A program made the position numbers and the translations under genes. Positions 7,979 to 15,388 of a stretch of DNA of 64,000 nt are shown here, piece after piece (within the stretch, counting starts at the first letter, position 1; each line of letters begins with the position of its first letter). The notes below the pieces were generated by a model that was given only the letters and a program-made list of their open reading frames with translations, made no database searches and had not been told where the DNA came from. Source of the stretch: an uncultured Oscillospiraceae bacterium (GTDB taxonomy: Bacteria > Bacillota > Clostridia > Oscillospirales > Oscillospiraceae); the NCBI GenBank assembly GCA_934565795.1, contig CAKTIM010000006.1:1-64000 (forward strand). Direction: 5' to 3'.

Positions 7979-8335
7979 ATGAATAAACATTCTGTGGCTG
8001 TGATTTTGCCTATTCTATTGGGCATCGCCCTAATTATCGTCGGGCTGTTGTGGAAAACACCAGGAGCAGCGTTGACAACCTACGAGTCTCTTAATGGCGA
8101 ATCCGTAGATTACTATGTACGCGGCAAGACATACTCCTCTATTGACGAATACGTCGGTGGAGATGCTTACAACTACATCATCGGAGCTTCCCTTGTCGCG
8201 GGTGAAATATCCGGGGTTCTTGTCTCCAAAACAGTATGCATTGTCGGCGGTATACTGTGCATCTGTCTTGGCGCACTGGCAACTGCAATTGAACGGCGCA
8301 ATGAAGAGCTGACGCTCAATCCATCCAACGAATAA
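7979..8335 (+). CDS. 118-aa membrane protein, two transmembrane helices
   Basis: The ATG at 7979 follows AAAGGAGAT at 7962-7970. One helix lies at residues 6-25 (AVILPILLGIALIIVGLLW) and a second at about 80-103 (VCIVGGILCICLGALATAI). The segment between them is polar and probably extracytoplasmic (SVDYYVRGKTYSSIDEYVGG). It is the last gene of the cassette of exported proteins. I recognise no family. Confidence 0.75.
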   Translation: MNKHSVAVILPILLGIALIIVGLLWKTPGAALTTYESLNGESVDYYVRGKTYSSIDEYVGGDAYNYIIGASLVAGEISGVLVSKTVCIVGGILCICLGALATAIERRNEELTLNPSNE

Positions 8336-8348
8336 ATGTTCCGTTTCA

Positions 8349-8430
8349 ATCGAGTAGGAGGGACTGAACAGCCCCGATCTCTCACACCACCGTGCGTTCA
8401 GTATACGGCGGTTCAATCGCATAAGTGCAG
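8349..8430 (-). mobile_element. degenerate group II intron 3' fragment (domains V and VI)
   Basis: On the minus strand the order is GAACCGCCGTATAC (8414-8401), CACGGTGGTGTGAGAG, then CCTCCTACTCGAT ending at about 8349. This is the domain V to domain VI arrangement at the 3' end of many bacterial group II introns, including the terminal CTACTCGAT. Domain V is shorter than usual, and no intron-encoded reverse transcriptase lies upstream, so this is a non-functional remnant. It sits between the membrane protein gene and a terminator. Confidence 0.65.
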
Positions 8431-8490
8431 AAACTCGTACTGGCCAAGGATGCTGTAATATTCAAGCTGATAATTCCCCCTAACCGCAAA

Positions 8491-8524
8491 AGGCAGGACA
8501 CCACAACCGGCGTCCTGCCCTTTA
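8491..8524. terminator. bidirectional intrinsic terminator
   Basis: GGCAGGAC at 8492-8499 pairs with GTCCTGCC at 8512-8519, with TTTATTT after it on the plus strand. It lies 20 bases beyond the stop of the minus-strand HEXXH gene. Confidence 0.7.
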
Positions 8525-8541
8525 TTTCTCCCGTTGGGGTA

Positions 8542-9432
8542 CTACCTTCCCCCATATTTTTCTTCCATCTCCCTCGTATGCGCATGAAGCAGCTCCAGCG
8601 CGTGTGTCTGGATGGCGGGGAGTTCCGTTTGATCTGTATGGGCAAGCTCGCGTTTGATCCTTGCGGAGGCCAGCGCGTGGCTGTCGCCGATTCTGCTTTC
8701 ATCCGCTTCCGATAAGAACTTTTGCAGCAAGCCCAGATTGCTGGAATAATGCAGCTCCACCAGCTTTGCCCGGTATTCCAGCTCTGCCGGGGTGATTTGC
8801 GGGAATTGCTTCATATCCACGGTATGCTGCGCCTCGTGCTTCAGGAGGGACACAAGGAAACGCTCGCTTTCAAAATCATACGCCTGCTCAATGCAGTTGA
8901 TTGTGCCGTCGGGAGAAGCCCAGCCGCCCGTGCCGTACCGGCCGAAGGTCAGATAATCCATCCAGCCCCGAAATACGAAGCCCCTGAGAATGTTGACCGT
9001 ATATTCCGCCGTTCCGCCCGGCAGCTCGACCCGGTAGGTGGTTGGAACCGTATCCCGCCAGATATAGGGGCCATAATATCCCTGGGTCTTGCCAAAAAGC
9101 GCATGATAGCCCTGCGCTTCAAACGCCGATTGAAGCCGCTGGGCCAGCAGCACTTCGTCCGCCTCCGGCGCATCCAGGAGTTCCCGCAGCTGCCTCAGCA
9201 GCTTGTCCGCGGCTGCCCCCTCCGGCAGGCCGCAATAGAAGGCATCCCGGAAATAAATCTGATATAAGCGCAGGATATCGTTGAGCACGTCGGGTATTTC
9301 GTACCTGCGGTATTCACAATCTTCAAAAATCGCCACATACGCAGGAAGAATGTCCTTGAATTCCTCATGGTCGCGCATGTAAGCAATGGCACCCTTTATG
9401 TCTCCACCCAGAAAAAACTGACTGATCTGCAT
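8542..9432 (-). CDS. HEXXH-motif protein, putative zinc metallopeptidase
   Basis: A 296-aa cytosolic protein, no signal peptide. The start is the ATG at 9432 with AGAGGAGAG before it; the open frame continues upstream over the acetyltransferase gene but that part is a shadow. The motif LLKHEAQHTVDM near residue 215 is a gluzincin-type HExxH, followed by FPQITPAELEYRAKLVELHYSS, whose glutamates could supply the third zinc ligand. The N-terminal half is helical, with an aromatic-rich stretch (FGKTQGYYGPYIW). I do not recognise the family beyond the zinc motif. It lies head-to-tail with the GNAT and TetR genes and may share their transcript. Confidence 0.8.
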   Translation of the reverse strand: MQISQFFLGGDIKGAIAYMRDHEEFKDILPAYVAIFEDCEYRRYEIPDVLNDILRLYQIYFRDAFYCGLPEGAAADKLLRQLRELLDAPEADEVLLAQRLQSAFEAQGYHALFGKTQGYYGPYIWRDTVPTTYRVELPGGTAEYTVNILRGFVFRGWMDYLTFGRYGTGGWASPDGTINCIEQAYDFESERFLVSLLKHEAQHTVDMKQFPQITPAELEYRAKLVELHYSSNLGLLQKFLSEADESRIGDSHALASARIKRELAHTDQTELPAIQTHALELLHAHTREMEEKYGGR

Positions 9433-9521
9433 GGCTGCTCTCCTCTTTCTTGCTAATTCTGTATCCCAAATTAGCAGCAAAGTCAATATCCGTGCCAGCC
9501 GAACCGCGCACGCTTGCTGCC

Positions 9522-10178
9522 TCACTTCCGAAAATTGCGCTGCTGGCGGATGACTTCCCGGCTCTTTTGGGCAGAATTGCTGAGCAGTATGCCCGCGAGG
9601 GTGCCCAGACTGATGCCCAGGGACAGGCCCCAGAGCATTTGGCCGTGCAGCTGGCCGATGGACATGCCGATGCTGATGCCGAAGAGTGTATAGATGGGCG
9701 TCCAGTTGGTAAGGGGGGCTTCCAGCACGAAGCGCGGCCCCTCCTTCCCAGTGCCGTCCGGCACAAAGCCGCACTTTTCAAGCACGCGCTGGGAGGCACG
9801 GTTGTCCGGGTCGGTCTCCGCCTCCACGAACACCACGTCCTTCTGGTCAAAGGCCCAGTGCGTCATGGTCTGGAGTGCCTCCGTGGTATAGCCGTTTCCC
9901 TCGTACGCGGGCAGGACACCATAGCCGATCTCCACAGCATGATCCTTGGCAGGGCCCTTGAAATCCAGATCGCCGATGTATTCCTGGCTGTCCTTCAGCC
10001 GCATCTCCCAGGGTGCATACCAAATTCTGTTTTCCGGGTCGCGCCTGCATCCGGCCAGCATTTCGCCGTAGGCGTGCCGAAGCTCCTGCGAATCCGTGTG
10101 GGCCATCAGCGCCTCGATCTGCGAATCGGACATAGGCCGTAGGGTCATTCTCTTTGTGGTTATTTTGATCTCTTTCAT
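9522..10178 (-). CDS. GNAT acetyltransferase (RimJ/RimL-like) with C-terminal membrane segment
   Basis: Residues 1-155 form a GNAT domain of the RimJ type: TKRMTLRPMSDSQ at the start, EIGYGVLPAYEGNGYTTEAL as the acetyl-CoA binding motif, and ETDPDNRASQRVLEKCGFV. Unusually, residues 160-200 form a Gly-rich hydrophobic segment (GISIGMSIGQLHGQ, GLSLGISLGTLAGILL), like a glycine-zipper hairpin. The enzyme may therefore be membrane-anchored. Length is 218 aa against about 180 for a plain RimJ-like enzyme. The substrate is unknown. Start ATG at 10178. Confidence 0.88.
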   Translation of the reverse strand: MKEIKITTKRMTLRPMSDSQIEALMAHTDSQELRHAYGEMLAGCRRDPENRIWYAPWEMRLKDSQEYIGDLDFKGPAKDHAVEIGYGVLPAYEGNGYTTEALQTMTHWAFDQKDVVFVEAETDPDNRASQRVLEKCGFVPDGTGKEGPRFVLEAPLTNWTPIYTLFGISIGMSIGQLHGQMLWGLSLGISLGTLAGILLSNSAQKSREVIRQQRNFRK

Positions 10179-10185
10179 AAAAATC

Positions 10186-10809
10186 CTACCTCTTTTCCTC
10201 TTCTGACCCCCGAAGCCTCAGCGGTATGGGGGACACGCCGTAATAGGCGGCCAGGGCTGTGAATTCCCTGCGGAACGATGCCAGCAGCTCGGCGTCCGTC
10301 AGGTTCAGGTGACCCGTGTTCGCCAGGATCGCCAGGCCATAGGAATAATACGCCATATCCCGGTGGAGCCTTTGAGCCAGCTCTGCGGGATAGCCATACT
10401 CGTCCACAATCGCCCCCACGATCTCCGGCAGCAGCACGTCATCCTGGCGGGGGCCGGGCTGCTTGCCATCCAGATAGAGCCAGCGAAACAGGTGCTTTTC
10501 CTGGGCCGCGAACCTAACGAAGCCCAGGCCATAGCTGCTGTAGCGGCTGTACTGGCTGTAAAGGCTGGTGTTATCCTCCCGGACGCGCAGCGAGTCCCGC
10601 ACATGCCGGGTGTGCAGCGCCACCGCCTGCTGGGTCACGGCGGCCTTTAGCTCATCCATGCTCTGAAAGGACAGATAGATCGGCTGGGTGGAGCAGCCCA
10701 GCTTCTTCGCCACACTGCGGGCATTGATGGCTGATGCGCCGCCTGAACGCAGCACTTCCACCGCCGCATCGACGATGGCCTCTTTTGATATTCTTTTCGT
10801 TGGCGGCAT
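10186..10809 (-). CDS. TetR-family transcriptional regulator
   Basis: A 207-aa repressor with the TetR helix-turn-helix at residues 9-55 (SKEAIVDAAVEVL, SVAKKLGCSTQPIYLSFQSM). The ligand-binding helices resemble the TetR/AcrR C-terminal type. The gene reads away from the MBL-hydrolase operon at 11048. Its own promoter is a perfect TTGACA-N17-TATAAT (10882 to 10854) with two ATAAC-N4-GTTAT dyads over and after the -10, so autorepression is very likely. It probably also controls the divergent operon. Confidence 0.93.
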   Translation of the reverse strand: MPPTKRISKEAIVDAAVEVLRSGGASAINARSVAKKLGCSTQPIYLSFQSMDELKAAVTQQAVALHTRHVRDSLRVREDNTSLYSQYSRYSSYGLGFVRFAAQEKHLFRWLYLDGKQPGPRQDDVLLPEIVGAIVDEYGYPAELAQRLHRDMAYYSYGLAILANTGHLNLTDAELLASFRREFTALAAYYGVSPIPLRLRGSEEEKR

Positions 10810-10825
10810 TGGCTCACCTCAAACT

Positions 10826-10855
10826 ATAACTCACGTTATTGATAACTTGCGTTAT
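10826..10855. promoter_or_regulatory. tandem TetR operators
   Basis: ATAACTCACGTTAT at 10826-10839 and ATAACTTGCGTTAT at 10842-10855 are two dyads with 5-bp arms spaced 16 bases centre to centre. They overlap and follow the -10 box of the tetR promoter. Confidence 0.7.
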
Positions 10856-10882
10856 TATATGCCGGGCAATCTCCCTTGTCAA
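10854..10882 (-). promoter_or_regulatory. sigma-A promoter of the tetR gene
   Basis: On the minus strand TTGACA (10882-10877), 17 bases, then TATAAT (10859-10854): a perfect consensus. Confidence 0.85.
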
Positions 10883-10965
10883 GAGGCATGTGCAGCATCG
10901 GGCAGCGGAAATGTTCTTTCCCCGGATTTATTCCGAAAATCCGACAAAAGCGGGGCAATTCCGGC

Positions 10966-10994
10966 TTGACAAGGGAAAATGGTGCGACTATAAT
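10966..10994 (+). promoter_or_regulatory. sigma-A promoter of the MBL-hydrolase operon
   Basis: TTGACA at 10966-10971 and TATAAT at 10989-10994 with 17 bases between them: a perfect consensus. Such a strong promoter implies it must be repressed. Confidence 0.88.
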
Positions 10995-11004
10995 AAGCGC
11001 AGAG

Positions 11005-11020
11005 GTTAGCGTTTGCTAAC
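11005..11020. promoter_or_regulatory. operator palindrome of the MBL-hydrolase operon
   Basis: GTTAGCGTTTGCTAAC is a dyad with 6-bp arms. It sits at the expected transcription start of the operon promoter, an ideal place for a repressor. It differs from the ATAAC-N4-GTTAT sites of tetR but shares the GC-TAAC/GTTA-GC core, so the same TetR may bind both. Confidence 0.65.
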
Positions 11021-11047
11021 TCAATAACAGCGAGAGGGGCAAGCACA

Positions 11048-11911
11048 ATGTCCAAAAAGGCGACGGAATTCCAGAAGAAGGAAATGAGCCGGATGTATCG
11101 CGGCAAGGAGATCTTCAAGCCGCTGAACACCGGCTGGATCGACGAGCATGTGGCCTGCGTGCGGGAGTGGGTGGCCAACATCTTCTTTTACCGCAAGGGC
11201 GACACCACCATTATGATCGACGCGGGCTACAACTATGAGCGTCTGGAGGAGAAGATGGGCTGGCTGGGTATCGACCCCAAGTCCATCCGGCATATTCTGA
11301 TCACCCACCAGGACACCGACCATGTGGGCGCGGTGGAGGCGGACAGTCCCGGCCTTTTCAAAAACGCGGTGCTGTACGTGGGCGAGGTGGAAAATCGCTA
11401 TCTCACCGGGGAAAAGCGCCGCAAGGTGATCTATCACCTGTATAAGCTCCCCCAGGTGACCATCAACAATGAAAAGGTGCTGCTGAAGGACGGGCAGGTG
11501 CTCACCATCGACGGCATCAAAATCGAGTGCTTCCTGGTGCCCGGCCACACCTGGGGGCATATGGTATATCTGATCGACGGGAAGTATCTTTTCACCGGCG
11601 ACACCATCTGGTTCGGCGCGGACGGCGGCTACAGCTTCATTTCCGCCCTGGCCGAGGACAACAAGCTGGCCGTCAAGTCCCTGGCCGCGCTGGAAAGCAA
11701 ATTGCGCCAGCGGGGCATTACCCCCCTGTTCATCACCGGGCACACCGGCTGGACGGACAACTTCCAATTTGCCTTTGCCCACAAGGATCAGCTCTGCTCC
11801 CCCTTCAAAAAGAAGGTACACGACCCCAGCGCCCCCTACGACGCCTACGACGAATCTGACGACACCGAGGAAAACGCCAAGGGCGGCCTGCTCCAGGGGG
11901 TAGGCAGATGA
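11048..11911 (+). CDS. metallo-beta-lactamase-fold hydrolase
   Basis: A 287-aa MBL-superfamily protein. The metal motif HQDTDHVGAV (HxxxDH) lies near residue 90, VPGHTWGHM supplies the next histidine near residue 163, and FTGDTIWF the bridging aspartate near residue 182; a later ITGHTG supplies the last histidine. The C-terminus is highly acidic. It starts the TetR-controlled operon at an ATG with GAGAGGGG upstream, and its stop overlaps the next ATG (ATGA). The substrate cannot be told from the sequence; hydrolysis of a lactone, thioester or similar small molecule is typical. Confidence 0.92.
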   Translation: MSKKATEFQKKEMSRMYRGKEIFKPLNTGWIDEHVACVREWVANIFFYRKGDTTIMIDAGYNYERLEEKMGWLGIDPKSIRHILITHQDTDHVGAVEADSPGLFKNAVLYVGEVENRYLTGEKRRKVIYHLYKLPQVTINNEKVLLKDGQVLTIDGIKIECFLVPGHTWGHMVYLIDGKYLFTGDTIWFGADGGYSFISALAEDNKLAVKSLAALESKLRQRGITPLFITGHTGWTDNFQFAFAHKDQLCSPFKKKVHDPSAPYDAYDESDDTEENAKGGLLQGVGR

Positions 11912-12537
11912 AGGATTTCTCCCTTGTCAATGGGCTGCTGCTCCTGTCCTGCCTGGGGCACCTGGCGCTGTGGCGCTGCGACTGGATCATCACCTGTCTG
12001 GGCGGCGGACGCTTCCGCTTCAGCGATTTGCAGGACAACGCCCGGCTTTCGGCGGTGATTGGGGCCACGCCCTTGAAGCGGCCGATGGAATCCATATTGC
12101 TGGGCAGCTTTGCTCTTGCCGCTGCCCTCCCCGGCTACCTGGCGCTGTGCCAGTGGATGCGGCAGTTTTCCCCCGTCTGCGCCGCGCTGATGGCGGTAGG
12201 CTGCACCGCGTTCTTTGTGGTGGGGGCCACCCATCACGTATTCTGCGGCGCGGTGGAATGGTTTTACATCCGCATGGGTAAAACCGAGGAGGCCCGGAAG
12301 ATTATCCTGGAATTCTTCCAGAAAACCGTCTCCACCATGTATGTCTGCTACGTGGGGCTGCTGATCTTTGCGGTAACCCTGTTCGTGGCTGTGGTCAGCG
12401 GGTGGACGACGCTGCCCCGGTGGGCGTGCGTGTGCAATACCCTGCCGCTGTTTTTGGTGCTTGCGCCGCTGCGCATTGTCGGCTCCGGGAATCTGGCAGG
12501 CGCGATCGTGACCCTAGGGCTGGCCATCCTGATTTAA
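11908..12537 (+). CDS. polytopic membrane protein
   Basis: A 209-aa protein with about six hydrophobic segments. It begins LVNGLLLLSCLGHLALW, continues through SILLGSFALAAALPGYLAL, ALMAVGCTAFFVVGA, YVGLLIFAVTLFVAVV and LPLFLVLAPLRIV, and ends in AIVTLGLAILI. It resembles the DUF6796-type membrane proteins. Translation is coupled to the MBL hydrolase through a 4-base overlap. No transport or catalytic motif is evident. Confidence 0.8.
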   Translation: MKDFSLVNGLLLLSCLGHLALWRCDWIITCLGGGRFRFSDLQDNARLSAVIGATPLKRPMESILLGSFALAAALPGYLALCQWMRQFSPVCAALMAVGCTAFFVVGATHHVFCGAVEWFYIRMGKTEEARKIILEFFQKTVSTMYVCYVGLLIFAVTLFVAVVSGWTTLPRWACVCNTLPLFLVLAPLRIVGSGNLAGAIVTLGLAILI

Positions 12538-12547
12538 GGGCACTGCT

Positions 12548-13249
12548 ATGAAAGACAAAGAACTGAATTTTGACCGAAAATGCCACGTGCTCTATTCCAA
12601 GCCCTGCAAAAGGGAGATTCAGGCAAAAATAGCCCTGCACTATCCGCCCGACCAGCGCGAGGCGATGTGGGCCCGGGTGCAGCTGCAATACGTGGACTTC
12701 CTCCGGGATTGGCGCACCGACCTGGGCGGGAAAAAGAACTTCCACAACGGTGTGGGCGGCAATTACGACTGCGTTGCCCTGATTGCCTATTATGTAATCT
12801 GCAAGGATGTGACCAGCCTGGCGGAAATTGAGGAGATGGAGGGAAATCTCTTCCTCCCCGCCTTCCGAAAGCTGCGCTTCGTCAACGCCAATCATCCATT
12901 GGTCAAGCGGCTGCTGCACCTGGCCTTTTCCAATGCCAAAAGGCAGTGCGACAAGTGGGGGGATTTCAAGATGAATCTCGCCCCCTTTGATAAAAATAAG
13001 CCCATCTATTATGAGTTTACGGAGTGCCCCACGGCGGAGTTTGCCAGGCAGCACGGCCTTTTAGAGGTAATGCCCGCCCTGTGCAACCCGGATTTTGAGG
13101 GGATGGCGCTGATCCACGCCCGCCTGATCCGCAAAACCACCTGCGCCAACGGCTGTAGATGTGACTATACCATCTGCGGCGACCGGGACGAATACATCAA
13201 AAAGCACCCGGAGTACCGGGATGAAATGGGATACAGGAGGAATCGGTAA
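12548..13249 (+). CDS. L-2-amino-thiazoline-4-carboxylic acid (ATC) hydrolase family protein
   Basis: A 233-aa protein of the ATC_hydrolase-like family (Pfam PF14196). Family marks are the C-terminal CNPDFEGMALIHARLIRKTTC and the Cys-rich CRCDYTICGD near residue 210. ATC hydrolase opens a thiazoline ring to S-carbamoyl-cysteine in the Pseudomonas cysteine pathway, but most Clostridial members have unknown substrates, so only family membership is claimed. A second member lies four genes downstream (14679). Start ATG at 12548, ten bases after the previous stop. Confidence 0.8.
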   Translation: MKDKELNFDRKCHVLYSKPCKREIQAKIALHYPPDQREAMWARVQLQYVDFLRDWRTDLGGKKNFHNGVGGNYDCVALIAYYVICKDVTSLAEIEEMEGNLFLPAFRKLRFVNANHPLVKRLLHLAFSNAKRQCDKWGDFKMNLAPFDKNKPIYYEFTECPTAEFARQHGLLEVMPALCNPDFEGMALIHARLIRKTTCANGCRCDYTICGDRDEYIKKHPEYRDEMGYRRNR

Positions 13250-13250
13250 C

Positions 13251-13742
13251 ATGATCGGAATCGCGATTTTAGAGGGGCTTGGCATGGGTGCGCTGCTGAT
13301 GGCATCCTGCGCCCTTGGCATCCGCAAGGGTGCGGTAAATATGGTGCATATGTACCACCAGGATGTGCAGGAGCGCTGCATTCAAAACGGGCTGATCACC
13401 CGGGAGGGGATCAAGCGCAACAGCATGAAGATGAAGGCAATTTGCCTGCCCTGCGACCTGGTTTACCTGTTGGGCTGCGTGTACGGCCTGAACGGCGCAC
13501 GGGGCTTTTTGCAGGGCTTCTGGCAGATGCTGGTGATCCTGCTGATCCTGGGCCAGGTGGACTGCCTGCTGATCGACGAATGGTGGGTGGGCCACACCCA
13601 GGCCTGGACGATCCCCGGCACCGAGGATCTGAAGCCCTACATCACCGCCCAGGACAAGCGCAAAAAGCAGCTGGCCCGGACGGTCGGCATGCTTATCCTC
13701 AGCGCCATCCTCGCCGGAATCATGACCATCTTTTTCCATTAA
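13251..13742 (+). CDS. membrane protein, three to four transmembrane helices
   Basis: A 163-aa protein beginning at an ATG with CAGGAGG ten bases upstream. The hydrophobic segments are GIAILEGLGMGALLMASCAL, AICLPCDLVYLLGCVYGL, FWQMLVILLILGQVDCLL and VGMLILSAILAGIMTIFF. Between the second and third there is a conserved-looking cytosolic or lumenal acidic-Trp stretch (DEWWVGHT). I do not recognise the family. It sits between the first ATC-hydrolase-like gene and the methyltransferase and is probably functionally linked. Confidence 0.8.
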   Translation: MIGIAILEGLGMGALLMASCALGIRKGAVNMVHMYHQDVQERCIQNGLITREGIKRNSMKMKAICLPCDLVYLLGCVYGLNGARGFLQGFWQMLVILLILGQVDCLLIDEWWVGHTQAWTIPGTEDLKPYITAQDKRKKQLARTVGMLILSAILAGIMTIFFH

Positions 13743-13757
13743 ACGAAGGAGACGCCG

Positions 13758-14597
13758 ATGAAGTATAGAATTGAAAAGAACACCGTGCAGGAGACCCTGG
13801 TAATCCCGCTGTACGGGCGGAAAATGTGCTCTCAGCTGTACCCCAATCTGTTTCAGGACGAGACGGCAGTCCGGCTGATGGATTCCATTGATTATGATTT
13901 TTCCGTGCTGGAGGCCAAGTCCAAAAGCACCATGCAGCGCTTCGGCTTTCTGGAAGCGGCCATGCGGCAGAGTGACCTGGCCTGGGAGGTATGGGATTAT
14001 CTGAAAGCCCACCCAAAGGCAGCGGTGGTCAACCTGGGCTGCGGCCTGGACAACACCGGCCGCGCCTGTGACAACGGCCAGTGCCGGATTTACAATCTGG
14101 ATTTCCCGGCAGTGATCGCCGTCCGCGATCAGCTGCTGCCTGCCGGGGAGCGGGAGGAAAACATCCCCTGTGACCTGAACGATACTGCCTGGTTTGAAAA
14201 GATCGACGGCTCCGAAGGCGCGGTATTCTTTGCGGCAGGGGTATTCTATTATTTCCTCACGCCCCAGGTCAAGGCGCTGGTGCAGGCCATGGCCAGGGCG
14301 TTCCCGGAGGGCAGGCTGGTGTTTGACGCGGCAGGGAAAAAGGCCGTAAAGCTGATGCTGAAAACCTGGATCAAGGATGCGGAAATCCGGGATGTGGGAG
14401 CCTACTTCTCCGTGGAGGATGCCGTGAGGGAGCTGTCGCCCTGGATTCCTGGCGGGCGCGTTTCCGCCCGGGGCTACATGCTGGGCTACTCCTCCCTTGA
14501 CGATCCGGCAGTGTCCGGCTTCTTCCGCTTCCTGTCCAGGGTGGGCGACGGCATGATGAAAATGCGCATCGTCCGCATGGAGTTTCCCCGGCACTGA
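13758..14597 (+). CDS. SAM-dependent methyltransferase, leucine carboxyl methyltransferase-like
   Basis: A 279-aa enzyme of the LCM/Tcmp class (Pfam PF04072 type). It has a C-terminally extended Rossmann fold with VVNLGCGLDNTGR as the SAM-binding motif I near residue 95, YNLDFPAVI as motif II, and FFAAGVFYYF further on. Such enzymes O-methylate carboxyl or phenol groups of small molecules or proteins; the target here is unknown. It is 15 bases after the previous gene, in the same operon as an MBL hydrolase and two ATC-hydrolase-like proteins. Confidence 0.88.
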   Translation: MKYRIEKNTVQETLVIPLYGRKMCSQLYPNLFQDETAVRLMDSIDYDFSVLEAKSKSTMQRFGFLEAAMRQSDLAWEVWDYLKAHPKAAVVNLGCGLDNTGRACDNGQCRIYNLDFPAVIAVRDQLLPAGEREENIPCDLNDTAWFEKIDGSEGAVFFAAGVFYYFLTPQVKALVQAMARAFPEGRLVFDAAGKKAVKLMLKTWIKDAEIRDVGAYFSVEDAVRELSPWIPGGRVSARGYMLGYSSLDDPAVSGFFRFLSRVGDGMMKMRIVRMEFPRH

Positions 14598-14678
14598 CGC
14601 ACTGGAGGGCGGAATACGCAGGTTCACATGTTTGGTAATTAAAACGATCAGCGCGATTACAGATTGGAGGAATGGAAA

Positions 14679-15308
14679 ATGAAATACGCAGGAATGCCCA
14701 TGGGCATGTGGACGATGTTTGCAGGCTCTTTCCAAAAGCAGCTCACCGCCGTTCTGGGGGTGGATTCGGAGACAGCCAAGGCGGTAAGACGCAAAGCGAA
14801 GCCAAAATACCAGCAGATCATTGCCAAGCTGCCGGAATTTGAAAAGGGCGACCGCTTCAAAATGAATCTGGTCAACTGCGCCATGCTGTCCGCCTTTATT
14901 CTCTCCATGCCCCAGCGGCCCACGGTGGAGGCACTGACGGAATTCTACGCCAAGTCCATGATGACCCCCGCCGTGAAATGGTTCTGCCGCAAGAGCGGAA
15001 AAATGAAGTTCACCGACAAGGACATTCAGAGCATGAAGCGAACCGCCGCTCTGCGCGCCGCCGACCGCAATCCCTACTCCTGGAACATGGACTATCTGGA
15101 GTACCCGGATGGCAGCGGCTATGAGGCCCGCTTCTATCAATGCGGCATCTGCACGCTGATGAAGGAGCTGGGGCTATATGATCTGGTGCCCGCCATGTGC
15201 CGCCTGGACTACGATATGACCGACGCCGGTCTTACCGCCAACTTCGTCCGCCAGTATACCCTGGCCTCCGGCGGCCCCTACTGCGACTGCGGCTATAAAA
15301 AGAAATAA
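14679..15308 (+). CDS. ATC hydrolase family protein, second copy
   Basis: A 209-aa protein of the same family as 12548-13249, ending in the pattern CRLDYDMTDAGLTANFVRQYTLASGG then YCDCGY. The ATG at 14679 has GGAGG eight bases upstream; a TTG at 14664 is possible but lies on the ribosome site. It shares little close identity with the first copy, so the two are old paralogues with perhaps different substrates. It is the last gene of the operon; a terminator follows at 15350. Confidence 0.8.
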   Translation: MKYAGMPMGMWTMFAGSFQKQLTAVLGVDSETAKAVRRKAKPKYQQIIAKLPEFEKGDRFKMNLVNCAMLSAFILSMPQRPTVEALTEFYAKSMMTPAVKWFCRKSGKMKFTDKDIQSMKRTAALRAADRNPYSWNMDYLEYPDGSGYEARFYQCGICTLMKELGLYDLVPAMCRLDYDMTDAGLTANFVRQYTLASGGPYCDCGYKKK

Positions 15309-15349
15309 GGCAACACCGCGCAATTGTGTTTGCGGTACTGCCCTAAATA

Positions 15350-15384
15350 ATGGGAGCGCTGTTTTCAGCGCTCCCATCATTTAT
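15350..15384. terminator. bidirectional terminator between convergent operons
   Basis: ATGGGAGCGCTG at 15350-15361 pairs perfectly with CAGCGCTCCCAT at 15366-15377 around a TTTT loop. It separates the plus-strand operon from the convergent metG. Confidence 0.85.
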
Positions 15385-15388
15385 GCTC

